From Reyranella sp. (GTDB lineage Bacteria > Pseudomonadota > Alphaproteobacteria > Reyranellales > Reyranellaceae): a stretch of 64,000 nt of DNA. The translations under genes were made by a program, and so were the position numbers. Below, piece by piece: positions 9,303 through 19,305 of this stretch. Where the stretch lies: assembly GCA_019750135.1 (NCBI GenBank), contig JAIEOV010000011.1, positions 34,798-98,797 of the forward strand, in the 5' to 3' direction. Every line of letters begins with the position of its first letter. The stretch's first letter is position 1. Below the pieces are notes generated by a model. The model ran no database searches. It saw nothing but the letters and a program-made list of their open reading frames with translations, and was not told the DNA's origin.

Positions 9303-10982
9303 ATGCTGGTCTCGCTTTCGATCCGCGACTTCGTGCTGATCGAGAAGCTCGACCTCGACTTCGTGCGTTCCCGTGCCGGCGGCCTGGGCGCGCTGACCGG
9401 CGAGACCGGCGCCGGCAAATCCATCCTGATCGACGCCCTCGGCCTGGCACTGGGCAACCGCGCCGAATCGGCCGCGGTGCGGCGCGGCGCGACGCAGGCT
9501 TCCGTCGCGGCCTCCTTCGACCTGCCCAAGGAACATCCGGCACATGCCGTGCTGGCCGAGCAGGGGCTGCAGGACGATGACGCGCTGACCCTGCGGCGCA
9601 TCGTCGGCGCCGACGGCCGCGGCCGCGCCTTCGTCAACGACCAGCCGGCCTCGGTGGCGCTGTTGCGCCGGCTGGGCGACACGCTGGTCGAGATTCAGGG
9701 GCAGATGGAGCAGCACGGCCTTCTCGACATGGGGACGCATCGCGCCTCGCTCGACGCCTTCGCCGGGCTGGAGAAGCAGGCCGAGACGGTGCGCACGGCC
9801 TGGCACGCCTGGCGCGCCGCCGAGCAGGCGCGCGCCGACGCCGAGGCAGCGGCAGCGGCGGCGCGCCGAGATGAGGAGTTCCTGCGTCATGCGGTGAAGG
9901 AGCTGGAGGCGCTGTCGCCCAAACCCGACGACGAGGAAAAGCTCGCCGAGGAGCGCCAGCTCCTGCGCGCCGGCTCCGCCTTGGGCGAGGCGGTGACCCA
10001 GGCGATGGCCGAGCTCGAGCACGGCCGCGGTGCGGTCGGCGCGTTGCGCAACGCGCATCGCCTGGTCGAGCGCAATGTCGACAAGGCGATGGGCCGGCTC
10101 GACACGGCGCTGGCGGCACTCGATCGGGCGCTGAGCGAAGCCACCGAGGCGCAGGCGCAGCTCGAGGCGGCGCAGGCGGCGCTGGAGTTCGATCCGACAC
10201 GGCTGGAGAAGGTCGAGGAGCGGCTGTTCGCCCTGCGTGCGGCGGCGCGCAAGCACAATGTCACGGTACCCGATCTGGCGGCGCTGGCGGAGCGCTTCGC
10301 CGCGCAACTGGCGGCGCTGGATGACGGCGAGGCCGGCCTCAGCCGGCTGGCCAACGCGGCGAAGGCCGCGCGCACGGCTTATGTCGCCGCCGCCGAGGCG
10401 CAGTCTGCCGCCCGCCGCAAGGGCGCGGCGCGGCTCGACAAGGCGGTCGCCGCCGAGCTCGGGCCGCTCAAGCTCGAGAAAGCGAGGTTCGTCACCGATC
10501 TCGCCGCCTTGCCCGAGACCGAATGGTCGGAGAACGGCAGCGATCGCGTGCAGTTCACGGTCGCCACCAATCCCGGCACGCCGCCGGCGCCGATCGCGCG
10601 CATCGCGTCGGGCGGCGAGCTGTCGCGTTTCCTGCTGGCGCTGAAGGTCTGCCTGGCCAAGGTGGGCGATGCGGCGACCATCGTGTTCGACGAGGTCGAT
10701 TCGGGCATCGGCGGCGCCACGGCCGCGGCCGTCGGCGAACGCCTGAAGCGGCTGGCCGAGGACGTGCAGGTGCTGGTGGTCACGCACTCGCCGCAGGTCG
10801 CGGCAGTTGCCGACCGCCACTGGCTGATCCGCAAGACGACGACCAAGAGTGCGGCCAGCACCGATGTATTGGCGCTCGACGCCAAGGGCCGCCGTGAGGA
10901 GATTGCCCGCATGCTGTCGGGCGCTGAGGTCACGGCCGAGGCCCGTGCCGCCGCCGACCGCCTGCTGGCGGCCGCAGGCTAG
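9303..10982 (+). CDS. recN: RecN, SMC-like DNA repair ATPase
   Basis: Double-strand-break repair protein, 559 aa, cytoplasmic. The N-terminal half-ATPase has SIRDFVLIEKLDLDF and Walker A TGETGAGKSILIDAL. The centre is Ala/Glu/Arg-rich coiled coil (about residues 150-375), including the QMEQHGLLD region at its start. The C-terminal half has the ABC signature ASGGELSRFLLALK, Walker B IVFDEVDSGIGG and the D/H-loop VVTHSPQVAAVADRH. The bamD-recN-ligA order is common in this class. Confidence 0.96.
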   Translation: MLVSLSIRDFVLIEKLDLDFVRSRAGGLGALTGETGAGKSILIDALGLALGNRAESAAVRRGATQASVAASFDLPKEHPAHAVLAEQGLQDDDALTLRRIVGADGRGRAFVNDQPASVALLRRLGDTLVEIQGQMEQHGLLDMGTHRASLDAFAGLEKQAETVRTAWHAWRAAEQARADAEAAAAAARRDEEFLRHAVKELEALSPKPDDEEKLAEERQLLRAGSALGEAVTQAMAELEHGRGAVGALRNAHRLVERNVDKAMGRLDTALAALDRALSEATEAQAQLEAAQAALEFDPTRLEKVEERLFALRAAARKHNVTVPDLAALAERFAAQLAALDDGEAGLSRLANAAKAARTAYVAAAEAQSAARRKGAARLDKAVAAELGPLKLEKARFVTDLAALPETEWSENGSDRVQFTVATNPGTPPAPIARIASGGELSRFLLALKVCLAKVGDAATIVFDEVDSGIGGATAAAVGERLKRLAEDVQVLVVTHSPQVAAVADRHWLIRKTTTKSAASTDVLALDAKGRREEIARMLSGAEVTAEARAAADRLLAAAG

Positions 10983-13148
<2,166 letters not shown>

Positions 13149-13156
13149 TCCGGCAA

Positions 13157-13191
13157 GAAAAACGGCCGGGCGATGCCCGGCCGTTTCTGTT
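13157..13191. terminator. Bidirectional terminator between ligA and ompA-like gene
   Basis: AAACGGCCGGGC (13160-13171) pairs perfectly with GCCCGGCCGTTT (13175-13186), a 12-bp stem with a 3-nt loop. It is flanked by A-rich sequence on the left and T-rich sequence on the right, so it can serve both convergent genes. Confidence 0.9.
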
Positions 13192-13208
13192 TCGAAGCGT
13201 AAGTCGCC

Positions 13209-14150
13209 TTACTGAATGACGATCTCGACGCGGCGGTTCTGCGGCTCGCGCACGCCGTCGCCGGTCTGAACCAGCAGGCCCTGCTCGCCGCGGCCGATCA
13301 CCGTGATCGCCTGCGCCGGCACGCCGTTGCGCACCAGGGCGTCCTTGACCGCATTCGCACGGCGCAGCGACAGCGCCATGTTGTAGGCCTCCGGGCCCGA
13401 GGTGTCGGTGTGGCCCGTCGCCGTGATGCGGGCGTTGCCCTTTGTCTTGAAGGCATCGGCCGCTTGGGCGATCGTGGCCAGCGCCTGCTGGCTCAGGTTC
13501 GAGCGATCCCAGTCGAAGAACACCATGAACGACGGCGGCGCGACCGGCGGCGGGGGCGGCGGCGGCGGCGCTGCCGTGGCGCCGAACTTCACCTGCACGG
13601 CGGCGAGCAGCGCGACGTTGTTGTTGGTCCACGAAGTGCCGGCGACCTGCGGATTGGTCGTGCCGATATAACGGCCCTCGAGGTTGAAGCGCAGGTTAGG
13701 CGTGGCGTTGTAGCCGACACCGAGGATGCCCTGGTAGGCGAAGGTCGTGCTGCCGAGGTTGTAGTCGGAATCGATGAAGCCGACGCCGGCGCCCGCGCCG
13801 ATATACGGCACGAAGGTCCCGGTGGCGTTGAAGTCGTAGAGGAAGTTGGCCATCGTCGTCACCTGGCTGATCTGCCCGGTGATCGCGCGGCCGCCGAAGA
13901 AGTTGCCGTTGTTGTTCTGGCGGTACAGGCCTTCGACCTCGATGCGCGGGCCGATGAAGTCGTAACCGAACTTGCCGCCCAGCGCCCAGCCCGTCTGCGG
14001 CGAGACGTTCTGGCCGAGGATCGTTGTGTTGAACAGCCAGTTGAGGCCGCCTTGGACTCCGAAGTACACGCCCGGTGTCTGGACGTCTTGTGCTTGCACG
14101 GTGGCTGGCAGTGCTGCGAGGGCTGCCACCGCAATCAAGACCTTCTTCAT
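13209..14150 (-). CDS. OmpA-family outer-membrane protein
   Basis: Two-domain envelope protein, 313 aa. The signal peptide is MKKVLIAVAALAALPATVQA. The N-terminal domain is an 8-stranded OmpA-like barrel (YFGVQGGLNWLFN, GWALGGKFGYDF, alternating aromatic strands, FVPYIGAGAGVGF). After a proline linker (APPPPPPPPVAPP) comes a C-terminal OmpA/MotB peptidoglycan-binding domain with ATGHTDTSGPEAYN, LSLRRANAVKDAL and NRRVEIVI. The start at 14150 is fixed by an AGGAGAT ribosome binding site and the signal peptide. The upstream in-frame extension to 14219 adds a non-signal leader and is rejected. Confidence 0.95.
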   Translation of the reverse strand: MKKVLIAVAALAALPATVQAQDVQTPGVYFGVQGGLNWLFNTTILGQNVSPQTGWALGGKFGYDFIGPRIEVEGLYRQNNNGNFFGGRAITGQISQVTTMANFLYDFNATGTFVPYIGAGAGVGFIDSDYNLGSTTFAYQGILGVGYNATPNLRFNLEGRYIGTTNPQVAGTSWTNNNVALLAAVQVKFGATAAPPPPPPPPVAPPSFMVFFDWDRSNLSQQALATIAQAADAFKTKGNARITATGHTDTSGPEAYNMALSLRRANAVKDALVRNGVPAQAITVIGRGEQGLLVQTGDGVREPQNRRVEIVIQ

Positions 14151-14559
14151 ACGTATCTCCTGGTGGAGGATTTCAGGATTGATTTCAGAGAGGTTTGCTT
14201 CGCGTTTGGGCTGAGGCAATTGCGTAGCGCGCGGACTTTACGCTTCGTGATTTTCAGTCGCCACCAAATGGCGCCTGCGTCGACGCATTCCCGCCTCAGT
14301 GTGGTCTCGCGGTAACAGTCGCTGTGGTCACGCTGTGATCTTCGTACGATTCCGCACCAATTCATTTCTCAGCGACGAAGCGATATCTCATCGACGGAGA
14401 AGGAATCGTCTTCGCTTTGCATGTTCCCTGCGACACGAAGAACGGGTTGCACAGATAATGCACGGCACGCGCCAAACGTGCCGAAAGTGCTTGCCGCCGC
14501 TCGCTTTCTTCGACGCCGACGGAATGCTAGAGCCAGCACCGTCTTGCTGGAGTGCATGA
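14151..14559. other. Divergent intergenic region, 409 bp, no gene
   Basis: It separates the OmpA-like gene (minus) from the PLP enzyme (plus) and must hold both promoters. Visible features are the ompA ribosome binding site (14152-14161 on the complement) and a perfect inverted repeat GGCACG/CGTGCC (14464-14469 and 14477-14482), which is a possible operator. GATAAT near 14453 is a weak -10 candidate for the PLP gene. I see no ORF with coding character, RNA gene or mobile element. Confidence 0.4.
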
Positions 14560-15594
14560 ATGGACTTGTCTCGTTTTCCGCGCCGCCGCTACACCCACGC
14601 TCCTACGCCCATCGAGCCACTTCCGCATTTCACCAAGGCCCTGGCGGCAACCTGCCCCGGCGGCGTCGGTCCGGAGATCTGGATCAAGCGCGACGACCTG
14701 CTGGGCCTGTTCCCCGGCGGCAACAAGACCCGCAAGCTCGAGTTTCTCGCTGCGGACGCGCTGGCCCAGGGGTGCGACACCCTGATCACCTGCGGCGCGC
14801 CGCAGTCCAACCATTGCCGCATCACGCTGTCTGCAGCGATCAAGGAGGGCCTGAAGTGCCGCTTCGTGATCGAGGAGCGCGTGCCCGGCAGCTACAAGAA
14901 AGAGGCGGGCGGCAATAATTTCATGTTCGAGCTGATGGGCGTCGAGGCCATCACCGTCGTTCCCGGCGGCTCGGACATGGGCGCCGCCATGTCGAAGGTC
15001 GCGCAGGAGCTCGCCTCGCTCGGCCGCAAGGGCTACGTCATCCCGGGCGGCGGCTCGAACGCCATCGGCGGTTTGGGTTATGTCGCCTGCGTCCAGGAGA
15101 TGGAGCAGCAGTGGGCTGACATGGGCCTGGCGCTCGACGCCGTCGTCGTCGGCTCGGGCAGCTCGGGGACCCATGGGGGCATGGTCGCGGGCTTCTTCGG
15201 CAACCACATCAAGATCCCGCTGATCGGCATCGGCGTCAGCCGCGATCCCGCCGACCAGGAGCCGCTGGTCTACAAGGAGGCGCAGGCCGTCGCCGACCTT
15301 TTAGGTATCGGCAAGGTGCCGCGCGACATGGTGAAGAGCATCGGTGGCTTCTGGCAGCCGAAGTACTCGGTGCCCAACGCCGCGATGGTCGAGGCCGTGC
15401 AGCTGCTGGCGCGCACCGAAGGCATTCTGCTCGATCCGGTCTACACCGGAAAGATCATGGCCGGCCTCATCGGGCTGGCGCGCAAGGGTCACTTCAAGCC
15501 CAATGCCAAGGTGCTCTTCATGCACACCGGCGGCCTGCCGTCGCTGCACGTCTATGAAGACGTGGTGCTCGGCCGCACCGTACTGACGAACTAG
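14560..15594 (+). CDS. PLP-dependent D-cysteine desulfhydrase / ACC deaminase family enzyme
   Basis: Fold-type II PLP enzyme, 344 aa. The PLP-binding lysine is K56 in PGGNKTRKLEFL, followed by TCGAPQSNHCRIT (substrate carboxylate loop), VIPGGGSNAIGGLGYV and GSGSSGTHGGM (phosphate loop). Near the C-terminus are LLDPVYTGKIMAGLI and FMHTGGLPSLHVYE. These motifs are shared by D-cysteine desulfhydrase, L-cysteate sulfo-lyase and ACC deaminase. The KRDDLLGLFPGGNKT and SNHCR sequences look closer to the first two than to true ACC deaminase, but the substrate cannot be settled by reading. The stop TAG lies in a CTAG that flanks the adjacent MITE-like element. Confidence 0.85.
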   Translation: MDLSRFPRRRYTHAPTPIEPLPHFTKALAATCPGGVGPEIWIKRDDLLGLFPGGNKTRKLEFLAADALAQGCDTLITCGAPQSNHCRITLSAAIKEGLKCRFVIEERVPGSYKKEAGGNNFMFELMGVEAITVVPGGSDMGAAMSKVAQELASLGRKGYVIPGGGSNAIGGLGYVACVQEMEQQWADMGLALDAVVVGSGSSGTHGGMVAGFFGNHIKIPLIGIGVSRDPADQEPLVYKEAQAVADLLGIGKVPRDMVKSIGGFWQPKYSVPNAAMVEAVQLLARTEGILLDPVYTGKIMAGLIGLARKGHFKPNAKVLFMHTGGLPSLHVYEDVVLGRTVLTN

Positions 15595-15852
15595 GGACTC
15601 TGCACAGTGATTATGACGGCCCATCGACCTCGATCCGACGCGGGTGACAGCATTGCCTGCACATCGGTCGAAGGACTCGAGGTGTGGTATGATGGTGGCG
15701 GAGACGTCCAGATATGGGGTCTCCTGGAGCCTCAAAAATCGCAATAAAAGAACCCGGCATCGCCAGCAAAATTCACGCGACCGGCTCGAGCCAAGGGACG
15801 CGAAATATCGTCTCTCTGGCATTCAGCCCATCAGAACCACTGTGCAGAGCGA
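15595..15852. mobile_element. MITE-like element, 258 bp, with terminal inverted repeats and CTAG duplication
   Basis: Perfect 12-bp inverted repeats CTCTGCACAGTG (15598-15609) and CACTGTGCAGAG (15838-15849) bound this segment. Each lies 3 nt inside a CTAG (15591-15594 and 15853-15856), which looks like a 4-bp target duplication. Outside the core the arms also share a TT. The interior is AT-richer than neighbouring genes and has no plausible coding frame. CTAG fits the YTAR target preference of IS5-group elements. The left CTAG holds the stop of the upstream gene and the right one the stop of pepP, so before insertion both convergent genes would have ended in one shared CTAG. Confidence 0.6.
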
Positions 15853-17862
15853 CTAGATCGCGCGCGTCGCCTCGACGAGCCACGCCTTCGTCGCGTCGTC
15901 GACCTGCGGCGCCACGGTCTCGCGCACACGGCGGTGATAGTCGTTCAGCCACTGCCGCTCGGGCTCGGTGAGCAGGCCGGGCTCGACGCACGCAAGATCG
16001 ATCGGCGCAAGCGTAAGCGTCTCGAACTCGAGATAGCGTCGGTCGGCGCCTTCGATCTTGGCTTCGCGCACGGCGACCAGGTTCTCGATGCGGATGCCGT
16101 AGGCGTCGGTCTTGTAGTAGCCGGGCTCGTTGCTGACGATCATGCCGGGCTGCAGGGCGACATTGTTCGGCATCTTGGAAATGCGATGCGGCCCCTCGTG
16201 CACCGAGAGATAAGCGCCGACGCCGTGGCCGGTGCCGTGGTCGTAGTCGAGGCCGGCCTGCCACAGCGCATAGCGCGCCAAGGCATCGAGCTGCGAGCCC
16301 GTCGTGCCGGCGGGAAAGCGCGCCATGGCGAGCGCGATATGGCCCTTGAGCACGCGCGTGAAGCGGTCGCGCATCTCGGGGCTCGGCGTGCCGATCGCCA
16401 CGGTGCGGGTGATGTCGGTCGTGCCGTCGCGATACTGGCCGCCTGAATCCACCAGGTAGAGACTGCCCGTCTCGAGCGTACGCTCGGTCGCCTCGGAGGC
16501 GTGATAGTGCACGATGGCGCCGTTGGGCCCGGCGCCGGAGATCGTGTCGAAGCTCAGGTCGCGCAGCTTGCCGGTTTCCTGGCGCAGCGCCTGCAGGCGG
16601 TCCGACACCTCGATCTCGCGCAGCTTGCCGGCCTTCGATTCGCGTCCCAGCCAGCCCAGGAAGCGGCTGACCGCGGCGCCGTCGCGGCGATGGGCGTTGC
16701 GGATGCCGTCCATCTCGACGGCGTTCTTGCAGGCCTTGGGTAGCGCCACCGGATCGGCATCGCGCACCATCGTGACGCCGGCGCCCTGCAGGCGGTTGGC
16801 CGCCCAGATCGGCGCCGTCGTCGTCTCGATCAGAACCTTCTTGTTCACCTTGCCCAGCGTCTCCAGGGCCGCACCGAGCTCGTCGGTCGGCGCCAACGTC
16901 ACGGCGTTGCCCAGCCAGGCCAGCGTACGGTCGGGCACCTTGCGGCGATCCATATAGAGATCGACATGGCCGTCGCTGTGCAGCAAGGCGAAGCCCAGTG
17001 CGAACGGCGTGCGCGGTACGTCGCCGCCGCGCACGTTCAGCAGCCAGGCAATCGAGTCCGGCTGGGTGATCAACGCCACGTCCGCGCCCCTTGCCTTCAC
17101 GGTGCCGGCGATGCGCGCGCGCTTGGCGTCGCTGCTCTCGCCTGCGAATTCGTCGGGATGCGGCAGGACCGGGGCGAGCGGCGCCGGCGGACGGTCGCGC
17201 CACACGGAGTCGATGGGATTGGAATCGACCGGCACGAAATCGCCGCCGGCGCGCTGGCAGGCGCGGGCGAAGCGATCGTGGCCGTCGACCGTCACCAGCC
17301 AGGGATCGAAACCGAGCTTGCCACCCTTGGGCAGGTTCTCGGCGATCCAGGTCTCGGGCGATTCCTCCGGGATCTGGTGCGGCACGAAGGCGTCGGTGTC
17401 GACCTGGGCGCGCACCGCCAAGGTGTAGCGGCCGTCGATGAAGATCGCCGCGCGATCGGCCAGCGCGATGGCGAGGCCGGCCGAGCCGCGGAAGCCGGTG
17501 AGCCAGGCCAGCCGCTGCGAGCGTCGCGGCACGTACTCGCCCTGATGCTCGTCGGCGCGCGGCACGACGAAGCCATCGAGGCCGCGTTGCCTCAGTTCAG
17601 CGCGCAGCGCGGCCAAGCGGGAGGTCGGCGCCGGCGAGGCGCCCAGCCCGTCATCGGCCTGCAACAGCTCCTCGCGCCAGGCTTTCAACGCCCGGGTGAG
17701 CTCGGCGTCTGCACCGGGATCGACCAGTTCGACCCATTCGGGGCCGGCCAAGCCTTCGGGGGCTGCGGCGACACCGCGCATGAGGGAATCGAGGGCCGAT
17801 GGGTCAGGATTGCGACCGCGTTGGCGCAACAGGTGAAGGACGTCGTCTGGGGCGGAACTCAT
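15853..17862 (-). CDS. pepP: Xaa-Pro aminopeptidase (M24B, aminopeptidase P)
   Basis: Dinuclear-metal aminopeptidase removing N-terminal residues before proline, 669 aa. Creatinase N-domain: DGFVVPRADEHQGEYVP and AWLTGFRGSAGLAI. Catalytic pita-bread domain near the C-terminus: IVHYHAS, VDSGGQYRDGTTDITRT (two metal Asp), TGHGVGAYLSVHEGPH (metal His), SNEPGYYK and GIRIENL (metal Glu). The start at 17862 is the best ATG; an upstream in-frame ATG at 17967 gives a cysteine-rich leader and is rejected. Residues 1-80 precede the usual start of the family (SRLAALRAELRQRGLDG), an unusual N-terminal extension of unknown role. Confidence 0.93.
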   Translation of the reverse strand: MSSAPDDVLHLLRQRGRNPDPSALDSLMRGVAAAPEGLAGPEWVELVDPGADAELTRALKAWREELLQADDGLGASPAPTSRLAALRAELRQRGLDGFVVPRADEHQGEYVPRRSQRLAWLTGFRGSAGLAIALADRAAIFIDGRYTLAVRAQVDTDAFVPHQIPEESPETWIAENLPKGGKLGFDPWLVTVDGHDRFARACQRAGGDFVPVDSNPIDSVWRDRPPAPLAPVLPHPDEFAGESSDAKRARIAGTVKARGADVALITQPDSIAWLLNVRGGDVPRTPFALGFALLHSDGHVDLYMDRRKVPDRTLAWLGNAVTLAPTDELGAALETLGKVNKKVLIETTTAPIWAANRLQGAGVTMVRDADPVALPKACKNAVEMDGIRNAHRRDGAAVSRFLGWLGRESKAGKLREIEVSDRLQALRQETGKLRDLSFDTISGAGPNGAIVHYHASEATERTLETGSLYLVDSGGQYRDGTTDITRTVAIGTPSPEMRDRFTRVLKGHIALAMARFPAGTTGSQLDALARYALWQAGLDYDHGTGHGVGAYLSVHEGPHRISKMPNNVALQPGMIVSNEPGYYKTDAYGIRIENLVAVREAKIEGADRRYLEFETLTLAPIDLACVEPGLLTEPERQWLNDYHRRVRETVAPQVDDATKAWLVEATRAI

Positions 17863-18068
17863 GGCGCGGGACCCTACGCGGCGGGGTTGGGGGAGGCAAT
17901 CCGCGCAATTTTCGTTCTCTCGCGACTGCGAAATGCGCAATCGGACAGCACTATGCGTGCAATGCATATCAGTCGTTCCAAGCCTTCACTTATTGTTGGA
18001 ACTCAAGGCTCTATATTTGCTCTGTGCAGCGCAACATCGACTACCGCGATGCACAAAAGGAGCAGACC
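17863..18068. promoter_or_regulatory. Divergent promoter region pepP / DUF1127 gene
   Basis: A 206-bp AT-richer gap between divergent genes. It contains a perfect inverted repeat GTTCCAA (17975-17981) / TTGGAAC (17996-18002) with a 14-nt spacer, a TATATT box at 18012-18017, and an AAAGGAG ribosome binding site directly upstream of the plus-strand gene. The palindrome could be an operator; no regulator can be named. Confidence 0.4.
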
Positions 18069-18482
18069 ATGATGACCCAGCCGATCCAGATGTTTGAGAA
18101 TCTGACCAGCGAAACTTCGCCGGCGGGGGGAAACGACATTGCCAAGACGACCGCCGCCCTGTCCTTTGAGGAGCGCAAAATGCTCGAGCTGCGCGCGCGC
18201 TACGCCCGCGCCGAGCTGGTCGCCAACGGCCTGGCCGACGCCCTGCTGTGGCTCGGCCGCCAGTACACCCGCCTGGTCGGCGCGATCAAAGCCGACTTCA
18301 AGGTGCGCGCTGCGGAGAGCCAGCTCTTCCGCATGAGCGACCGCGAGCTCGCCGACATCGGCCTGACCCGCGGCGACATCCACTTCGCGATTCGCGAGTC
18401 GGCGGTGGAAGGCATCGCGCCGGAAATCGCCCACGCTCGCGCCGTCCCGGCCGCGAACGAGAATTTGCGTCGCGTCGCGTAA
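18069..18482 (+). CDS. DUF1127-domain small protein
   Basis: Protein of 137 aa whose last ~45 residues match the DUF1127 (YjiS-like) pattern: FRMSDRELADIGLTRGDIHFAIRE. Small DUF1127 proteins in alphaproteobacteria have been linked to RNA binding and phosphate/nutrient signalling, often with the short form of ~45 aa. This one has an extra N-terminal ~90 residues with a predicted helix ERKMLELRARYARAEL. The start at 18069 is chosen for the AAAGGAG site; an adjacent ATG at 18072 is equivalent. The gene ends inside a 15-bp tandem repeat. Confidence 0.8.
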   Translation: MMTQPIQMFENLTSETSPAGGNDIAKTTAALSFEERKMLELRARYARAELVANGLADALLWLGRQYTRLVGAIKADFKVRAAESQLFRMSDRELADIGLTRGDIHFAIRESAVEGIAPEIAHARAVPAANENLRRVA

Positions 18483-18530
18483 GCATCAGTCGCGTAAGCA
18501 TCAGTAACCTCAGTAGCGTAAGCGTAAGCG
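18476..18530 (+). repeat. Short tandem repeat overlapping the DUF1127 stop codon
   Basis: Two perfect copies of CGCGTAAGCATCAGT (18476-18490 and 18491-18505) are followed by a degraded AACCTCAGT and a run of AGCGTA/AGC units up to 18530. The first copy supplies the final Ala codon and TAA stop. Every copy carries an in-phase TAA, so length change would not alter the protein. Related GCGTAAGC words occur at other gene ends in the window (near 5211, 13197). Confidence 0.8.
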
Positions 18531-18533
18531 TAC

Positions 18534-18565
18534 AAAGGGCCGGCGAAAGCCGGCCCTTTTTCTTT
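18534..18565 (+). terminator. Rho-independent terminator after DUF1127 gene
   Basis: AAAGGGCCGGC (18534-18544), GAAA tetraloop, GCCGGCCCTTT (18549-18559), then TTTCTTT. The stem is a perfect 11 bp with a GNRA loop. It lies between convergent genes and may act in both directions, though the T-run favours the plus strand. Confidence 0.92.
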
Positions 18566-18575
18566 GGCGGCGTGG

Positions 18576-19235
18576 CTACGCCGCTCCCGGCGCCTTGTCG
18601 GGATCGACGGCGCGCACAACGTAGGTCTCCGCCGCCGGTTGATAGAGTTCCCATAGGAAGCGAAGTTCGACGAGGGGCTGGGCACTTAGATCGACACGCA
18701 GATCGACGAAGGGAAAGCTGTCGCGATGCACGACCAGGAGTGCCGCGGACTTGAGCTGCTTCGGCTCGCCGCCCGCGGCGTCGCCCGCTTCGATGGCGCG
18801 CATCAGCCTTTCGGCAAGTGGCTGATCCTCGCCGCCCTCGAAGCTCGCGACCATGGCGTCGACGACGTCGGTGTTGCGCAGGATGTTGCCGGCCGCCGCG
18901 CAGTCACGACCGACCTTGGCTTTCAGGATCGAGGTGATCCTGCCGCCGTTGAAGACGGCTCCCGTGCCGTCTGCGCCGACGACCGCGAGCTGACGCCAGC
19001 CCAGGTTCGGCTCGCTGCGTTCGAGTTCCTCGATCGCCGCCTGCGGCGATGTTCCATCCCTGAGACGGGCAAGGATCCTGGGGCCGAGGCGCGGATTGGT
19101 GCGATGCTGCGTCAGCACGGCGCCTACGTCCGCTTCAGCCCAGGCGCAACGGCTGCCGACGGCCATGGATGACGTCGTGACGACGCAGCCCAGCATGCCT
19201 GTGCGGGCGCACCGCCCGGCGATCGAGAAAGTCAT
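18576..19235 (-). CDS. DUF1028 family protein (Ntn-hydrolase-like)
   Basis: Protein of 219 aa matching DUF1028: N-terminal TFSIAGRCARTGMLGCVVTTSS, AVGSRCAWAEADVGAVLTQ, NPRLGPRILARLRDG, and the central RQLAVVGADGTGAVFNGG with AAAGNIL. Family members have an Ntn-hydrolase-like fold and are commonly encoded beside peptide ABC transporters and amidohydrolases; biochemical function is not established. Here it is divergent from a flavin monooxygenase/peptide-type ABC block, with 70 bp between the starts. Confidence 0.85.
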   Translation of the reverse strand: MTFSIAGRCARTGMLGCVVTTSSMAVGSRCAWAEADVGAVLTQHRTNPRLGPRILARLRDGTSPQAAIEELERSEPNLGWRQLAVVGADGTGAVFNGGRITSILKAKVGRDCAAAGNILRNTDVVDAMVASFEGGEDQPLAERLMRAIEAGDAAGGEPKQLKSAALLVVHRDSFPFVDLRVDLSAQPLVELRFLWELYQPAAETYVVRAVDPDKAPGAA

Positions 19236-19305
19236 GTCTCCTCCGCTTCAGTCCCGTTGAGCGGACCATGCAAGAAGCGGGCACGGAATTTGCTGCTCCG
19301 CGGCC

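Noticed and set aside
14560..15594. True ACC deaminase assignment
   Set aside because: Motifs are shared by several related PLP enzymes; the sequence gives no decisive residue, so only the family is called.
15644..15856. Small plus-strand ORF inside the MITE-like element
   Set aside because: Short, no ribosome binding site or conserved domain, and it crosses the terminal inverted repeat.
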